Assembly: GCA_902763615.1 (NCBI GenBank) | Contig: CACWSX010000005.1 | Span: forward strand, 1-64,000 | From: an uncultured Prevotellaceae bacterium | GTDB taxonomy: Bacteria; Bacteroidota; Bacteroidia; Bacteroidales; Bacteroidaceae | Direction: 5' to 3' | DNA length: 64,000 nucleotides | Part shown: positions 1 to 7,853 of the stretch, one piece after another | Position numbering within the stretch: position 1 is the stretch's first letter | Layout: every line of letters begins with the position of its first letter | Translations under genes and position numbers: made by a program | Notes under the pieces: model-generated | Database searches by the model: none | Told to the model about the DNA's origin: nothing | Seen by the model: only the letters and a program-made list of their open reading frames with translations

Positions 1-76
1 CGACCAGTTCCGCGACGGCGCCGAGCAGAACGACGACCTCACCATGCTCGCCTTCCGCATCACCAACAGACAATAG
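1..76 (+). CDS. C-terminal end of a PP2C/SpoIIE-type phosphatase (partial)
   Basis: Only the last 24 codons are in the window; the gene begins to the left. The readable tail contains AEQNDDLTMLAFRI followed by a TAG stop at 74-76. An EQxDDxTMLA ending is the usual metal-binding C-terminal motif of SpoIIE/RsbU-like PP2C serine phosphatases, which in Bacteroidetes are often fused to sensor or two-component domains. The family assignment rests on this one motif, so domain architecture and role are unknown. Confidence 0.6.
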   Translation, partial: DQFRDGAEQNDDLTMLAFRITNRQ

Positions 77-137
77 AACTCATCCAATGCAAAAAAAAAA
101 AATAATATGAGAAAGAACGGGTCACCAGCAAAACCCT

Positions 138-494
138 GTGTCCTTTCAAGTTTGTCTTCTTCCTGCCATTTTACAGGTAGTGGAAAAAGCATTCAGGGTC
201 AGCAAAGGGAATCTGGAGATGCGCCCCATATTCCACTTCACAGAACGGAGGATAGAGGCACACATCTGTATCTGCTTCGTGGCATACAAGGTTTATAAGG
301 AACTGGAACGCGTCATCAGACATGCCGGCATTGACATGAGTGTGGACAAAGTCCTGGATATTGCCAAGACCATCATCACCATCGATGTCAGGACAGATGG
401 AGTGCATGGGGTGTCAAAGCGAACGCTGTTTCTCACGGAAGAGCAGAAAGCCATCAAGCAATTGTTCGAAATGGATACCACAAAAGGTGATTAG
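138..494 (+). pseudogene. remnant of a DDE transposase (IS1634/IS4-like C-terminus)
   Basis: From about position 175 the frame reads VEKAFRVSKGNLEMRPIF, then FTERRIEAHICICF and AYKVYKELER. This is the C-terminal part of a DDE transposase of the IS1634/IS4 type, including the Glu (in VEKAFR) normally serving as the last catalytic acid. The upstream two thirds with the two Asp residues is missing, and residues before VEKAFR do not fit the family. No terminal inverted repeats or target duplication were recognised. It is a dead scar of an insertion sequence. Exact IS family is inferred from memory of the motif; moderate certainty. Confidence 0.7.
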
Positions 495-694
495 GGTGAC
501 GCATCGACGAAGTCAGGAGAAGTACGGGCTCCTGTATGGCTATGAATAGCGGCAGATAAAAGAACTATTGCACTTTCAATTTGAATTCGCATAGGGTTTA
601 AGAACGTTAAATACGTTGTTGATTATCAACATTTAAAATATTCTGGGGTTGTAGTAGTCTAGAATCTATTATTATACCCAAAAGCGTTACCTCT

Positions 695-1756
695 ATGGAT
701 ACAGAAAGTGCAGAATCCGAAGCGAATTTATTTGGGTTCTGTAGCAATTTACAATCAATAATTGTAGAAGAGGGGAATCCTGTTTATGATTCAAGGGATA
801 ATTGCAATGCTATTATAAAAAGGAATAATAATTGTCTTGTTGCAAGTTGCCAAAATACATCTATTCCTAACACTGTTACTTCGATAGGAATTAATGCTTT
901 CCGAGGATGCAGCGGATTGAAGTCAATATCAATACCCAATAGCGTAACCTCTATAGGTCATGAGGCATTTAGGGAGTGTCGTGATTTGGAATCACTATTA
1001 ATTTCTAATAGCGTTGTCACAATAGGAATGGATGCGTTTGATGAATGTGAGAGTCTTGCGTCTATTATAGTCGAAGAACATAATCCAGTATACGATTCTC
1101 GTAACAATTGTAATGCTATCATTGAAACAAATAATAAGTTGCTTTTATTAGGTTGTAAAAATACTATTATTCCTAAGGATATTACAACTATAGGAGATTT
1201 CGCCTTTTATAGCTGTTTTGGATTGACTTCAATAGAAATTCCCGATAATATAATTAAAATTGGCGGTGGGGCATTCTGTGGTTGTAATGGTCTCACAACA
1301 TTAACTATCCCTAATAGTGTTACAACAATAGAGAGTAATGCTTTTGGTTCCTGCTCGGGATTGAGATATATTATTTTACCTAAAAGTATTAATAAAATCT
1401 CTGCGTCTGCATTTGCTTGGTGTACAAATCTTATAGATATATATTGTTATGCAGAAACAGTTCCTAAAACATCAAGTTATGCATTTGAGAATTGTAATAA
1501 TGAAAATGTTATACTTCATGTACCAGAAACTAGCATAATTTTATATAGTGAGAATAATCCTTGGAAAAATTTTAAGAGCATAGTTGCTTTGACAGCATCA
1601 GACCCGCAACCAACGGGGATCAGAAATATAAAAGAATTATTAGATGACAATAAAATCATATATGCCCTAAACGGTGTTCGCTTGTCGGAGCCCAATAAAG
1701 GTCTGAACATCATCCGTACAAAAGACGGAAAGACCAAGAAGGTTATATTAAAATAA
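695..1756 (+). CDS. BspA-like leucine-rich repeat protein, 5'-truncated
   Basis: Surface-type protein built of BspA/treponemal LRR_5 repeats: units such as AFRGCSGLKSISIPNSVTSI recur about every 23 residues, interrupted twice by a module containing NPVYDSRxNCNAII. The last 45 residues (YALNGVRLSEPNKGLNII then KKVILK) resemble a type IX secretion sorting tail. The first ATG is at 695, but repeat homology (WGCSSLESIIIPKSVTS) continues in frame upstream to about 641 with no start codon, ending at a TGA at 620-622. There is no signal peptide. I infer a truncated gene whose N-terminus was lost, probably in the same event that left the transposase scar; it may not be expressed or exported. Confidence 0.75.
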   Translation: MDTESAESEANLFGFCSNLQSIIVEEGNPVYDSRDNCNAIIKRNNNCLVASCQNTSIPNTVTSIGINAFRGCSGLKSISIPNSVTSIGHEAFRECRDLESLLISNSVVTIGMDAFDECESLASIIVEEHNPVYDSRNNCNAIIETNNKLLLLGCKNTIIPKDITTIGDFAFYSCFGLTSIEIPDNIIKIGGGAFCGCNGLTTLTIPNSVTTIESNAFGSCSGLRYIILPKSINKISASAFAWCTNLIDIYCYAETVPKTSSYAFENCNNENVILHVPETSIILYSENNPWKNFKSIVALTASDPQPTGIRNIKELLDDNKIIYALNGVRLSEPNKGLNIIRTKDGKTKKVILK

Positions 1757-1782
1757 GTTTTAGTTCAAGGTATTATGACAGT

Positions 1783-1807
1783 GGTTCTGATATATAATAT
1801 AAGAACC
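1783..1807 (+). terminator. possible terminator after the BspA-like gene
   Basis: Inverted repeat GGTTCT (1783-1788) / AGAACC (1802-1807), with an AT-rich loop and a short T run a little downstream. It lies 27 bases after the BspA-like stop. The stem is short, so this is tentative. Confidence 0.35.
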
Positions 1808-1890
1808 GTTACCATGTTTTTCCATACTGCCCCCAGCTTTTGCTTTTGCTAGGATTGGGTGAAGATTGGCAAGAGCAGTTCACACAATGA

Positions 1891-1997
1891 TAAAAGTATG
1901 GTGAGCCAATGGGCATACACAAGGGCGAGTTGCCCCGCCCTAAATGTTTTCACAACGGAATAATCCTTATTGTGAATAGCTGACTTAATCAGTATCT
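1891..1997 (-). ncRNA. tracrRNA of the type II-C CRISPR-Cas9 locus
   Basis: Guide co-factor RNA that pairs with crRNA repeats and is bound by Cas9. Read on the minus strand, it begins near 1997 with an anti-repeat (1996-1969) complementary to the first 16 bases of the repeat (GTTGTGAATAGCTGAC; a single mismatch/wobble at the end), then after a small internal loop to the next bases. Next come a nexus (AAGGATTATTCCG, 1956-1968), a hairpin AGGGCG/CGCCCT (1922-1941), and a GTATG/CATAC stem (1896-1918) followed by TTTTA (1895-1891) as terminator. Length about 107 nt, normal for the class. It is transcribed away from cas9. The ends are inferred. Confidence 0.85.
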
Positions 1998-2002
1998 GGC
2001 AG

Positions 2003-2034
2003 CAAAGGTAGGAAATAAAATCGAAACATACAAA
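2003..2034 (-). promoter_or_regulatory. tracrRNA promoter
   Basis: Minus-strand Bacteroidetes promoter: TTTG at 2034-2031, exactly 20 bases, then TACCTTTG at 2010-2003. Initiation a few bases later (about 1997) would start the RNA right at the anti-repeat. It lies in the cas9 leader, so the two units diverge from about 50 bp. Confidence 0.8.
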
Positions 2035-2049
2035 TAAATCGATATAAAA

Positions 2050-5000
2050 ATGAAGAAAGTTCTTGGTTTGGATCTTGGTGTAGGTAGTATAGGATGGTGC
2101 CTCATAGAAAAAGATGATAATAATACCCCAAAACGTATTATACGAATGGGAAGCCGTATTGTCCCCATCAGTTCTGACGAGGAAACAGGTTATACCAAAG
2201 GGAATGCAGTAAGCAAGAATGCCGACCGTACAGCCAAGAGAACGGCAAGAAAGTGCTATGACAGATACCAACTCAGACGTCAGGCTCTTGTAAATCTGCT
2301 CAAACGACTTGGAATGGAGCCAAATAAGAAACTCATGCTTGAGCAGACACCAATGGAACTATGGCAGAAACGTGCTGATGCTGCTTCCAAAGAGATATCT
2401 TTAGAAGAACTTGGCAGAGTGCTTCTTCATATCAACCAAAAGCGTGGTTACAAACATTCACGTCTTAGTAATTCGGATAGTAAAGAAACGGCTTATGTTC
2501 AAGAAGTCAATAGTCATTACGATGATCTGAAAGCAGAAGGTCTGACGGTTGGACAACATTTTGCTGCCAAACTGAAAGAGAACGAGCAGAAATCCGTTGA
2601 TGGCAAAAAGTATTATAACTATCGAATCAAGGAACAGGTATATCCTCGACATGCCTATGAAGAGGAAGCGAAAAAGATATTGGAGGTACAAAGCCGATAC
2701 CATTCTGAGGTATTGACGCCAGACGTTTGTAAGGAGATGATGGATATTATCTTCTATCAACGTGACCTGAAATCCTGTAAGAATCTTGTTTCATTCTGCG
2801 AGTTTGAGTCTTACACCATTACAAGAGACGGGAAAAAAATAACTATCGGTCCTAAGGTTGCGCCAAGAACCTCTCCGTTGGCACAATTATCCAGCATCCT
2901 TGAGACAGCAAATAATATCACTATTCGTAACAAAAGGAACGATGAACTGTATATTTCTCCAGAGCAAAAAAAGGCAATAGCAGATTTCCTTGATAATCAT
3001 GAGGTAATGAAGTTGACAGACCTCTATAAGATACTGAACATCGGCAGGAAAAATGGATGGTGGGCAGGAAAGGCTATCGGTAAAGGTCTGAAAGGAAACA
3101 CAACCAAGTGTCAGATCCGTGAAGCTCTAAGTACCCTTCCTAAAGAACAAGTAGATTCAATCACAGCCTTCCAGTTGGAATTTGACGAGTATGTGGATGA
3201 AGGAACTGGTGAGGTACGCAAGAGAATCAATAATACTCTAGCAGAACAACAACCCTTGTACAAGTTATGGCACATGCTTTATTCCATAAAAGATAATACA
3301 GAGTTGTCTGGAGCATTACAACATTTAGGGATAAAAGATAAAGAGAGCATAGAAAAACTCTGCAAACTTGATTTTCGTACTGCTGGGTATGCCAGCAAGT
3401 CTGCAAAGGCTATTGGTCGTATCCTACCGTACTTGATGGAGGGCGTGATGTATAGTGAAGCATGTGAAAGAGCAGGCTTAGACCACTCTAGGAGAATAGA
3501 TCCTAATCGCTCTCTGCTCACACACCTTCCTCAAATCCAGAAGAACGAGCTCAGACAGCCAGTGGTTGAAAAGATACTCAATCAATTGGTCAATATTGTA
3601 AACGCACTCCTTGAGAAGGAGGGGACTATTGATGAAATTCGTGTGGAGCTAGCAAGAGAGTTGAAGCAAAGCAAAGATGAGCGCAACGAGGCTTTCAAAC
3701 GTAACAACCAAAACGAAAGAAAAAATAGAGAATATGCAGAACGTATAAAAGAGTATGGCCTCACGCCCACAAGAAACCGTATTATGAAGATGAAAATGTG
3801 GGAAGAAAGTGAATACACCTGTATGTATTGCGGACAGCCTGTTAATGTGACAGAATTCCTAAAAGGAGCCGATGTTGAACGAGAGCACATTATCCCTAGA
3901 GGATTGCTTTTCGATAACAGTTTTACCAATCAGGTTTGTTCATGTCGACGTTGTAATAGCAAAAAGGGAATGCGAACTGCTTATGACTTTATTGCTGACG
4001 ATAAAGGTCTGGAAGGATTAAATGTCTATATAGACCGCATCAATGACCTATTTGACAAAAAGAAGATTAGTCGCAGTAAATTGAATCGTCTTTTAGTCTC
4101 TCATAAAGCCTATATCAGCAGAAAAGCTCATGGCAAGGAAACTGAAGAAGACAAAGAGCTATGGGAAAACTTCATAGACCGTCAACTGCGACAAAGCCAG
4201 TATATTGCCAAAAAATCTGTAGAGATGCTTCAGCAAGTATGCAAGAACGTTTATACCACCAGTGGTAGCGTAACCGATTTTGTGCGTCATCAGTGGGGAT
4301 ATGACGAACTTCTGCACGATTTGAACTTTGAACGCTTTAAGAAAGCTGGTCTTACTGCGATGGTGAAACAATTGCATTCTGGCGAGGAGGTAGAGGTGGA
4401 ACGCATCGCAAATTGGACAAAGCGACTTGATAATCGGCATCATGCGGTGGATGCACTTGCCATAGCTTGCACTACTCAAAGCATGATACAACGCCTTAAC
4501 ACCCTCAATGCCAGTCGCGATGACATGCTCGAAGAACTAAATAGCAAAGATCAGCGTTTAGTTGATCCAGAGCGAAGCATGCTGGAGAAATGGGTATTTA
4601 TCCAACCTCACATCTCTTACGCAGATGCGAAAAGTGAGATAGATAAGATCATCATCTCTCAACGACCAAATACACGCGTCACTGTTCCTGGCAAACGATA
4701 TGTAACTAAAAACGGCAAACGGACTTTGGCACAGACGGGCATCATTGTACCACGAGGTGCCTTGCATGCCGAATTTGTATATGGCCGTATTATGAAGCAA
4801 GAAGCCGATGGTGTGACGATGACGCCCCAGTACGTAAGAAAATACAAATTGGGCATCGGTGCTCAGGGGTTTCTGTTCAATGGAAAGGAGTTCTATAAGG
4901 AAGAATTAAAGAAGGATTCCAAGACTGGACTTTCAAAGATTGTAGTAACAGACAAGATAAAGGATGTCTTAGAGAAAATTGTGGATGGTGGAATACGGCA

Positions 5001-5724
5001 GCGTATATTGGAGCGATTGAATAGAGGTTTCGAAGAGGGCACAGATTATCGTGCTAACGTAGCGCAAGCCCTTGCTAACCTCAAAAACCTTGATGAAGAT
5101 CCCATCTATTCAGATGATGCCAAGACTCGCCCCATCCGCACCGTTCGCAAATATGTCAGTTCTTCCACAATGGTGGCAGCACGCAAAGACGATAAAGGGA
5201 AACCCGTTGCTTTTGTAGAGCCTGATGGTAATCATCATGTAGCCTTTTACAAAGACGAAAATGGTGTGATAATCGAAACTATAGTCACCAAATGGCAAGC
5301 TGTACAACGTAAATTGCATCATATACCTATTATTATTGATAACCCATCACAAACTTGGAACGAGGTCTTGGGAAGGAACGATGTTCCTGATGAACTACTT
5401 CAATCACTCCCCAAGGACAGTTCCACATTCCTCCTTAGTTTGCAGATTGGAGAAGCTTTCATCATGGGAATGGAAGAAATAGACTATCAAAGAGCCTTAG
5501 AGGAAAAGGATGTGCAGTCATTATCTGAGCATCTCTATTTTGTGCAGAACATCTCATCAAACAACTATCGTCTTCGCCGCCATGTGGAGTCTTCGTTTGA
5601 TACTACTGATATGAATAAAGAAGATCAAAGATTCTTGAATATCAAAAGTATAGGCTCATTCTTTAATAGCAACCCGCACAAAGTAAAGATAACTATTTTA
5701 GGTGATATTATCGCAGATGTATAG
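2050..5724 (+). CDS. cas9: CRISPR-associated endonuclease Cas9 (type II-C)
   Basis: RNA-guided DNA endonuclease, 1224 residues, larger than many II-C members. RuvC-I is LGLDLGVGSIGW with catalytic Asp8; an Arg-rich bridge helix follows (about 62-90, NADRTAKRTARK); the REC lobe spans about 95-520; RuvC-II is IRVELARELK with Glu533; the HNH domain (about 585-680) has VEREHIIPRG with His613 and Asn636 placed as in Neisseria Cas9; RuvC-III is NRHHAVDALA with His798 and Asp801. The roughly 400-residue C-terminus includes VPRGALHAEFVYG, a II-C type motif, and should carry the PAM-interacting region. All catalytic residues are present. The HNH domain also has two CxxC pairs (Cys591/594 and Cys632/635), suggesting a bound zinc. 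No cas1, cas2 or csn2 lies nearby. PAM cannot be read from sequence. Confidence 0.97.
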   Translation: MKKVLGLDLGVGSIGWCLIEKDDNNTPKRIIRMGSRIVPISSDEETGYTKGNAVSKNADRTAKRTARKCYDRYQLRRQALVNLLKRLGMEPNKKLMLEQTPMELWQKRADAASKEISLEELGRVLLHINQKRGYKHSRLSNSDSKETAYVQEVNSHYDDLKAEGLTVGQHFAAKLKENEQKSVDGKKYYNYRIKEQVYPRHAYEEEAKKILEVQSRYHSEVLTPDVCKEMMDIIFYQRDLKSCKNLVSFCEFESYTITRDGKKITIGPKVAPRTSPLAQLSSILETANNITIRNKRNDELYISPEQKKAIADFLDNHEVMKLTDLYKILNIGRKNGWWAGKAIGKGLKGNTTKCQIREALSTLPKEQVDSITAFQLEFDEYVDEGTGEVRKRINNTLAEQQPLYKLWHMLYSIKDNTELSGALQHLGIKDKESIEKLCKLDFRTAGYASKSAKAIGRILPYLMEGVMYSEACERAGLDHSRRIDPNRSLLTHLPQIQKNELRQPVVEKILNQLVNIVNALLEKEGTIDEIRVELARELKQSKDERNEAFKRNNQNERKNREYAERIKEYGLTPTRNRIMKMKMWEESEYTCMYCGQPVNVTEFLKGADVEREHIIPRGLLFDNSFTNQVCSCRRCNSKKGMRTAYDFIADDKGLEGLNVYIDRINDLFDKKKISRSKLNRLLVSHKAYISRKAHGKETEEDKELWENFIDRQLRQSQYIAKKSVEMLQQVCKNVYTTSGSVTDFVRHQWGYDELLHDLNFERFKKAGLTAMVKQLHSGEEVEVERIANWTKRLDNRHHAVDALAIACTTQSMIQRLNTLNASRDDMLEELNSKDQRLVDPERSMLEKWVFIQPHISYADAKSEIDKIIISQRPNTRVTVPGKRYVTKNGKRTLAQTGIIVPRGALHAEFVYGRIMKQEADGVTMTPQYVRKYKLGIGAQGFLFNGKEFYKEELKKDSKTGLSKIVVTDKIKDVLEKIVDGGIRQRILERLNRGFEEGTDYRANVAQALANLKNLDEDPIYSDDAKTRPIRTVRKYVSSSTMVAARKDDKGKPVAFVEPDGNHHVAFYKDENGVIIETIVTKWQAVQRKLHHIPIIIDNPSQTWNEVLGRNDVPDELLQSLPKDSSTFLLSLQIGEAFIMGMEEIDYQRALEEKDVQSLSEHLYFVQNISSNNYRLRRHVESSFDTTDMNKEDQRFLNIKSIGSFFNSNPHKVKITILGDIIADV

Positions 5725-5757
5725 AAAAAAGAAATCCCGTCTATTGAGCGGGATTTC
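5725..5757 (-). terminator. shared hairpin terminator between cas9 and the CRISPR array
   Basis: Perfect 9-bp stem GAAATCCCG (5731-5739) / CGGGATTTC (5749-5757). On the minus strand it is followed by TTTTTT (5730-5725), so it is an efficient terminator for the array transcript; on the plus strand it directly follows the cas9 stop and may end cas9 mRNA too, though the T run is poorer there. Confidence 0.8.
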
Positions 5758-5830
5758 GTCTATCATAATACAACTTTCTTTTGTGAATTATCGTTTATTG
5801 AGCTGTAAAACAGAGACTTAATAGTCACCT

Positions 5831-6128
5831 GTTGTATATGATACGATTTTGTCAGCTATTCACAACAACTGCAGCCTGCACTTGTACCAGCGGTCGGTTG
5901 TATATGATACGATTTTGTCAGCTATTCACAACAGCCAGCAGTCCTTTGCCTTGCGGTCGCGCGTTGTATATGATACGATTTTTCAGCTATTCACAACTGT
6001 GCTCGCCTACCCTTAAATATTTACTATGTTGTATATGATACGATTTTGTCAGCTATTCACAACATATCTTGTTTGTTTTACACTCCATTTTTGTTGTATA
6101 TGATACGATTTTGTTAGCCATTTCAAAG
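5831..6128 (-). CRISPR. type II-C CRISPR array, 5 repeats and 4 spacers
   Basis: Repeats are 36 bp (plus strand starts GTTGTATATGATACG, ends AGCTATTCACAAC) at 5831-5866, 5897-5932, 5963-5997, 6028-6063 and 6093-6128. Spacers are 5867-5896 (30), 5933-5962 (30), 5998-6027 (30) and 6064-6092 (29). The third repeat lacks one base (35 bp). The repeat at 6093-6128 is degenerate in its last third. Orientation is minus: the minus-strand repeat starts GTTGTGAATAGCTGAC, which pairs with the tracrRNA anti-repeat, and a consensus promoter points into the array from the right. The degenerate repeat is therefore the first transcribed, and its lost part is the anti-repeat-pairing half no crRNA needs. Confidence 0.97.
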
Positions 6129-6138
6129 AACGATGGTG

Positions 6139-6169
6139 CAAAGATAAGCATTATGATTGCTTTTTCAAA
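6139..6169 (-). promoter_or_regulatory. pre-crRNA promoter
   Basis: Minus strand: TTTG (6169-6166), 19 bases, TATCTTTG (6146-6139). Initiation would fall near 6135-6132, a few bases before the degenerate first repeat. This is a full-consensus Bacteroidetes promoter and, with the tracrRNA geometry, fixes the transcription direction. Confidence 0.8.
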
Positions 6170-6208
6170 ATAATCTAAGCACTTTTTACGTTAGTTTTCC
6201 TAATATCA

Positions 6209-6319
6209 TTTGGAATTCTCATTATTTTTCTGTAAATTTGCACTTAAAATACACAAAGTGTTATTATAGAATCACGGGGACGGTTCTTGTGATCATTTCA
6301 AAATAATTGATTATCTTTG
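6209..6319 (+). promoter_or_regulatory. tandem promoters for the AlbA_2 gene
   Basis: Distal promoter: TTTG (6209-6212), 20 bases, TAAATTTG (6233-6240). A second -7 box TATCTTTG lies at 6312-6319, only 10 bases before the ATG at 6330, with TTG about 22 bases upstream. Use of the second would give a very short leader. The array promoter fires the other way from the same intergenic region. Confidence 0.6.
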
Positions 6320-6329
6320 CAAGCGAAAT

Positions 6330-7853
6330 ATGACGAAAGAAGAATTACAGAAGATTATAGCCATAGACGAGGGATTCCGGATTGAATTGACCACGTCTAA
6401 AAGTGACATGGATAAATTCCAGGAGGCTATCTGTGCTTTTGCAAACGACATGCCAGGCTCTGGAAAGAAGGGGTATCTTCTAATTGGCGTATATGACGAT
6501 GGTAAAATTAGTGGAATGAAAGTTGATGATGCCCTAATGAAACGCATCAGTGGCATTCGTTCTGATGGCAACATTCTGCCTCTCCCCGTTATGACTACAG
6601 AGAAGGTGCAGACGGATGAAGGTGATGTATTGGTTGTGGAGGTTACTCCATCATTCGATACACCTGTACGCTATCGAGGTAGGACGTTCATCAGGATTGG
6701 GCCACGTCGTGACATCGCCAGTGCTGAAGAAGAGAGAATCCTTGCGGAACGTTGTGCTGCAAGTCTGCCAACATACGACACAAGACCTTGTCGTGAAGCG
6801 ACTTTAGATGATATTGATATAGATACAATCATCAAAGAGTATCTACCTAAGGCCATCGATGCAGAAACGTTGGCTACAGATAAACGTCCACTCAATGAAC
6901 AGTTAGCATCCCTTCGCCTGTTCAATATGCAATGGGACTGTCCGACGTATGCAGCATTGATTATGTTTGGAAAGAATCCCAGATACTTCATGCCTGGAGC
7001 CTATATACAATTCGTTCGCTTTAAGGGCGAGACAAACGGAGGTGAAATACTGAATGAACGTCGCTTTGAGGGATGCCTATACAAGATCCTGCCACTATTG
7101 GAGAACTTCATCCGCGATGGCATTGTGACCAAGCGGCCTGTTCCCATCAGTATTCTGAGAGAAAAGGACGTGCAGAACTATCCATACAAGGTACTGCGCG
7201 AATTGATGATGAATGCTATGATGCATCGTGACTATCAGGCAAACATGCCTACTCGCCTCTATCAATATGACCATCACATAGAAATCATGAATCCTGGTGG
7301 TCTGTATGGTCAGGCTCGTCCTGAGAACTTCCCTCATGTGAATGACTATCGGAATAGTGTTGTAGCAGAGATGATGAAGAACCTGAACTACGTCAACATG
7401 TTCAATCATGGTGTAAGTGAGGTGCAAGGCTTGCTGAAAGAAAATCAAAGTCCTGCTGCCGAGTTCAATGTCAATCTTGTAACGGCTTTCAGTGTCGTCG
7501 TTCGTGAACCAGATGCCGCAGAGACCATGCAAAAGGATCCAGACACCATGCAAAAGACCATGCATAAGACCATGCAAAAGGATGCAAAGAGCATACAAAA
7601 GGCCATACAAAAGGCTCTTGATGAACGTGGAATTTCAATAACAGATTTGCAAATGGACATCCTCGTTTATTTCTATCTCTATCCAAAAGCAACTCGTAAC
7701 GACTATATATCATCTGATGAAAACATTTCAGAAGGCGGAACAAAGTCTAACATTTCCCGCCTTCAGGAATTAGAATTGCTTAAAAGAAAAGGAGGAAAGA
7801 AGAATGGAGAATGGATTGTCGCTATTGATTTGAGCAATGATGACGATATATGA
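6330..7853 (+). CDS. AlbA_2 (Schlafen-like) domain / ATPase-fold regulator
   Basis: 507 residues. The N-terminus (about 10-130: FRIELTTSKSDMDKFQEAIC, YLLIGVYDDGKISG) is an AlbA_2 putative nucleic-acid binding domain. The middle has a GHKL-type ATPase segment with LRELMMNAMMHRDY (about 290-303) and IEIMNPGGLYG. A low-complexity linker of repeated MQK/IQK units (about 396-428) leads to a winged helix (about 435-500). This architecture corresponds to COG2865-type predicted regulators. The gene overlaps the next by 4 bases (ATGA), so the two are translationally coupled. Such proteins are common in mobile regions and some act in phage defence, but no function is proven; it may regulate its own operon. 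Confidence 0.8.
   Translation: MTKEELQKIIAIDEGFRIELTTSKSDMDKFQEAICAFANDMPGSGKKGYLLIGVYDDGKISGMKVDDALMKRISGIRSDGNILPLPVMTTEKVQTDEGDVLVVEVTPSFDTPVRYRGRTFIRIGPRRDIASAEEERILAERCAASLPTYDTRPCREATLDDIDIDTIIKEYLPKAIDAETLATDKRPLNEQLASLRLFNMQWDCPTYAALIMFGKNPRYFMPGAYIQFVRFKGETNGGEILNERRFEGCLYKILPLLENFIRDGIVTKRPVPISILREKDVQNYPYKVLRELMMNAMMHRDYQANMPTRLYQYDHHIEIMNPGGLYGQARPENFPHVNDYRNSVVAEMMKNLNYVNMFNHGVSEVQGLLKENQSPAAEFNVNLVTAFSVVVREPDAAETMQKDPDTMQKTMHKTMQKDAKSIQKAIQKALDERGISITDLQMDILVYFYLYPKATRNDYISSDENISEGGTKSNISRLQELELLKRKGGKKNGEWIVAIDLSNDDDI

Noticed and set aside
1957-2049. tracrRNA on the plus strand, reading into cas9
   Set aside because: The plus strand after the anti-repeat has no nexus or hairpins, whereas the minus strand has promoter, nexus and terminator in order.
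5758-5830. A further degenerate repeat between the terminator and the first repeat (TTGTGAATTATCG)
   Set aside because: Only about 10 bases agree with the repeat and spacing is wrong for a 30-base spacer.
5725-6330. cas1, cas2 or csn2 fragments around the array
   Set aside because: No frame here or in flanking genes shows Cas1 or Cas2 motifs; the next gene is an AlbA_2 regulator.
7495-7620. CATGCAAAAG-type repeats as a second CRISPR or iteron set
   Set aside because: They are coding, in frame, and too short and irregular for repeat-spacer units.
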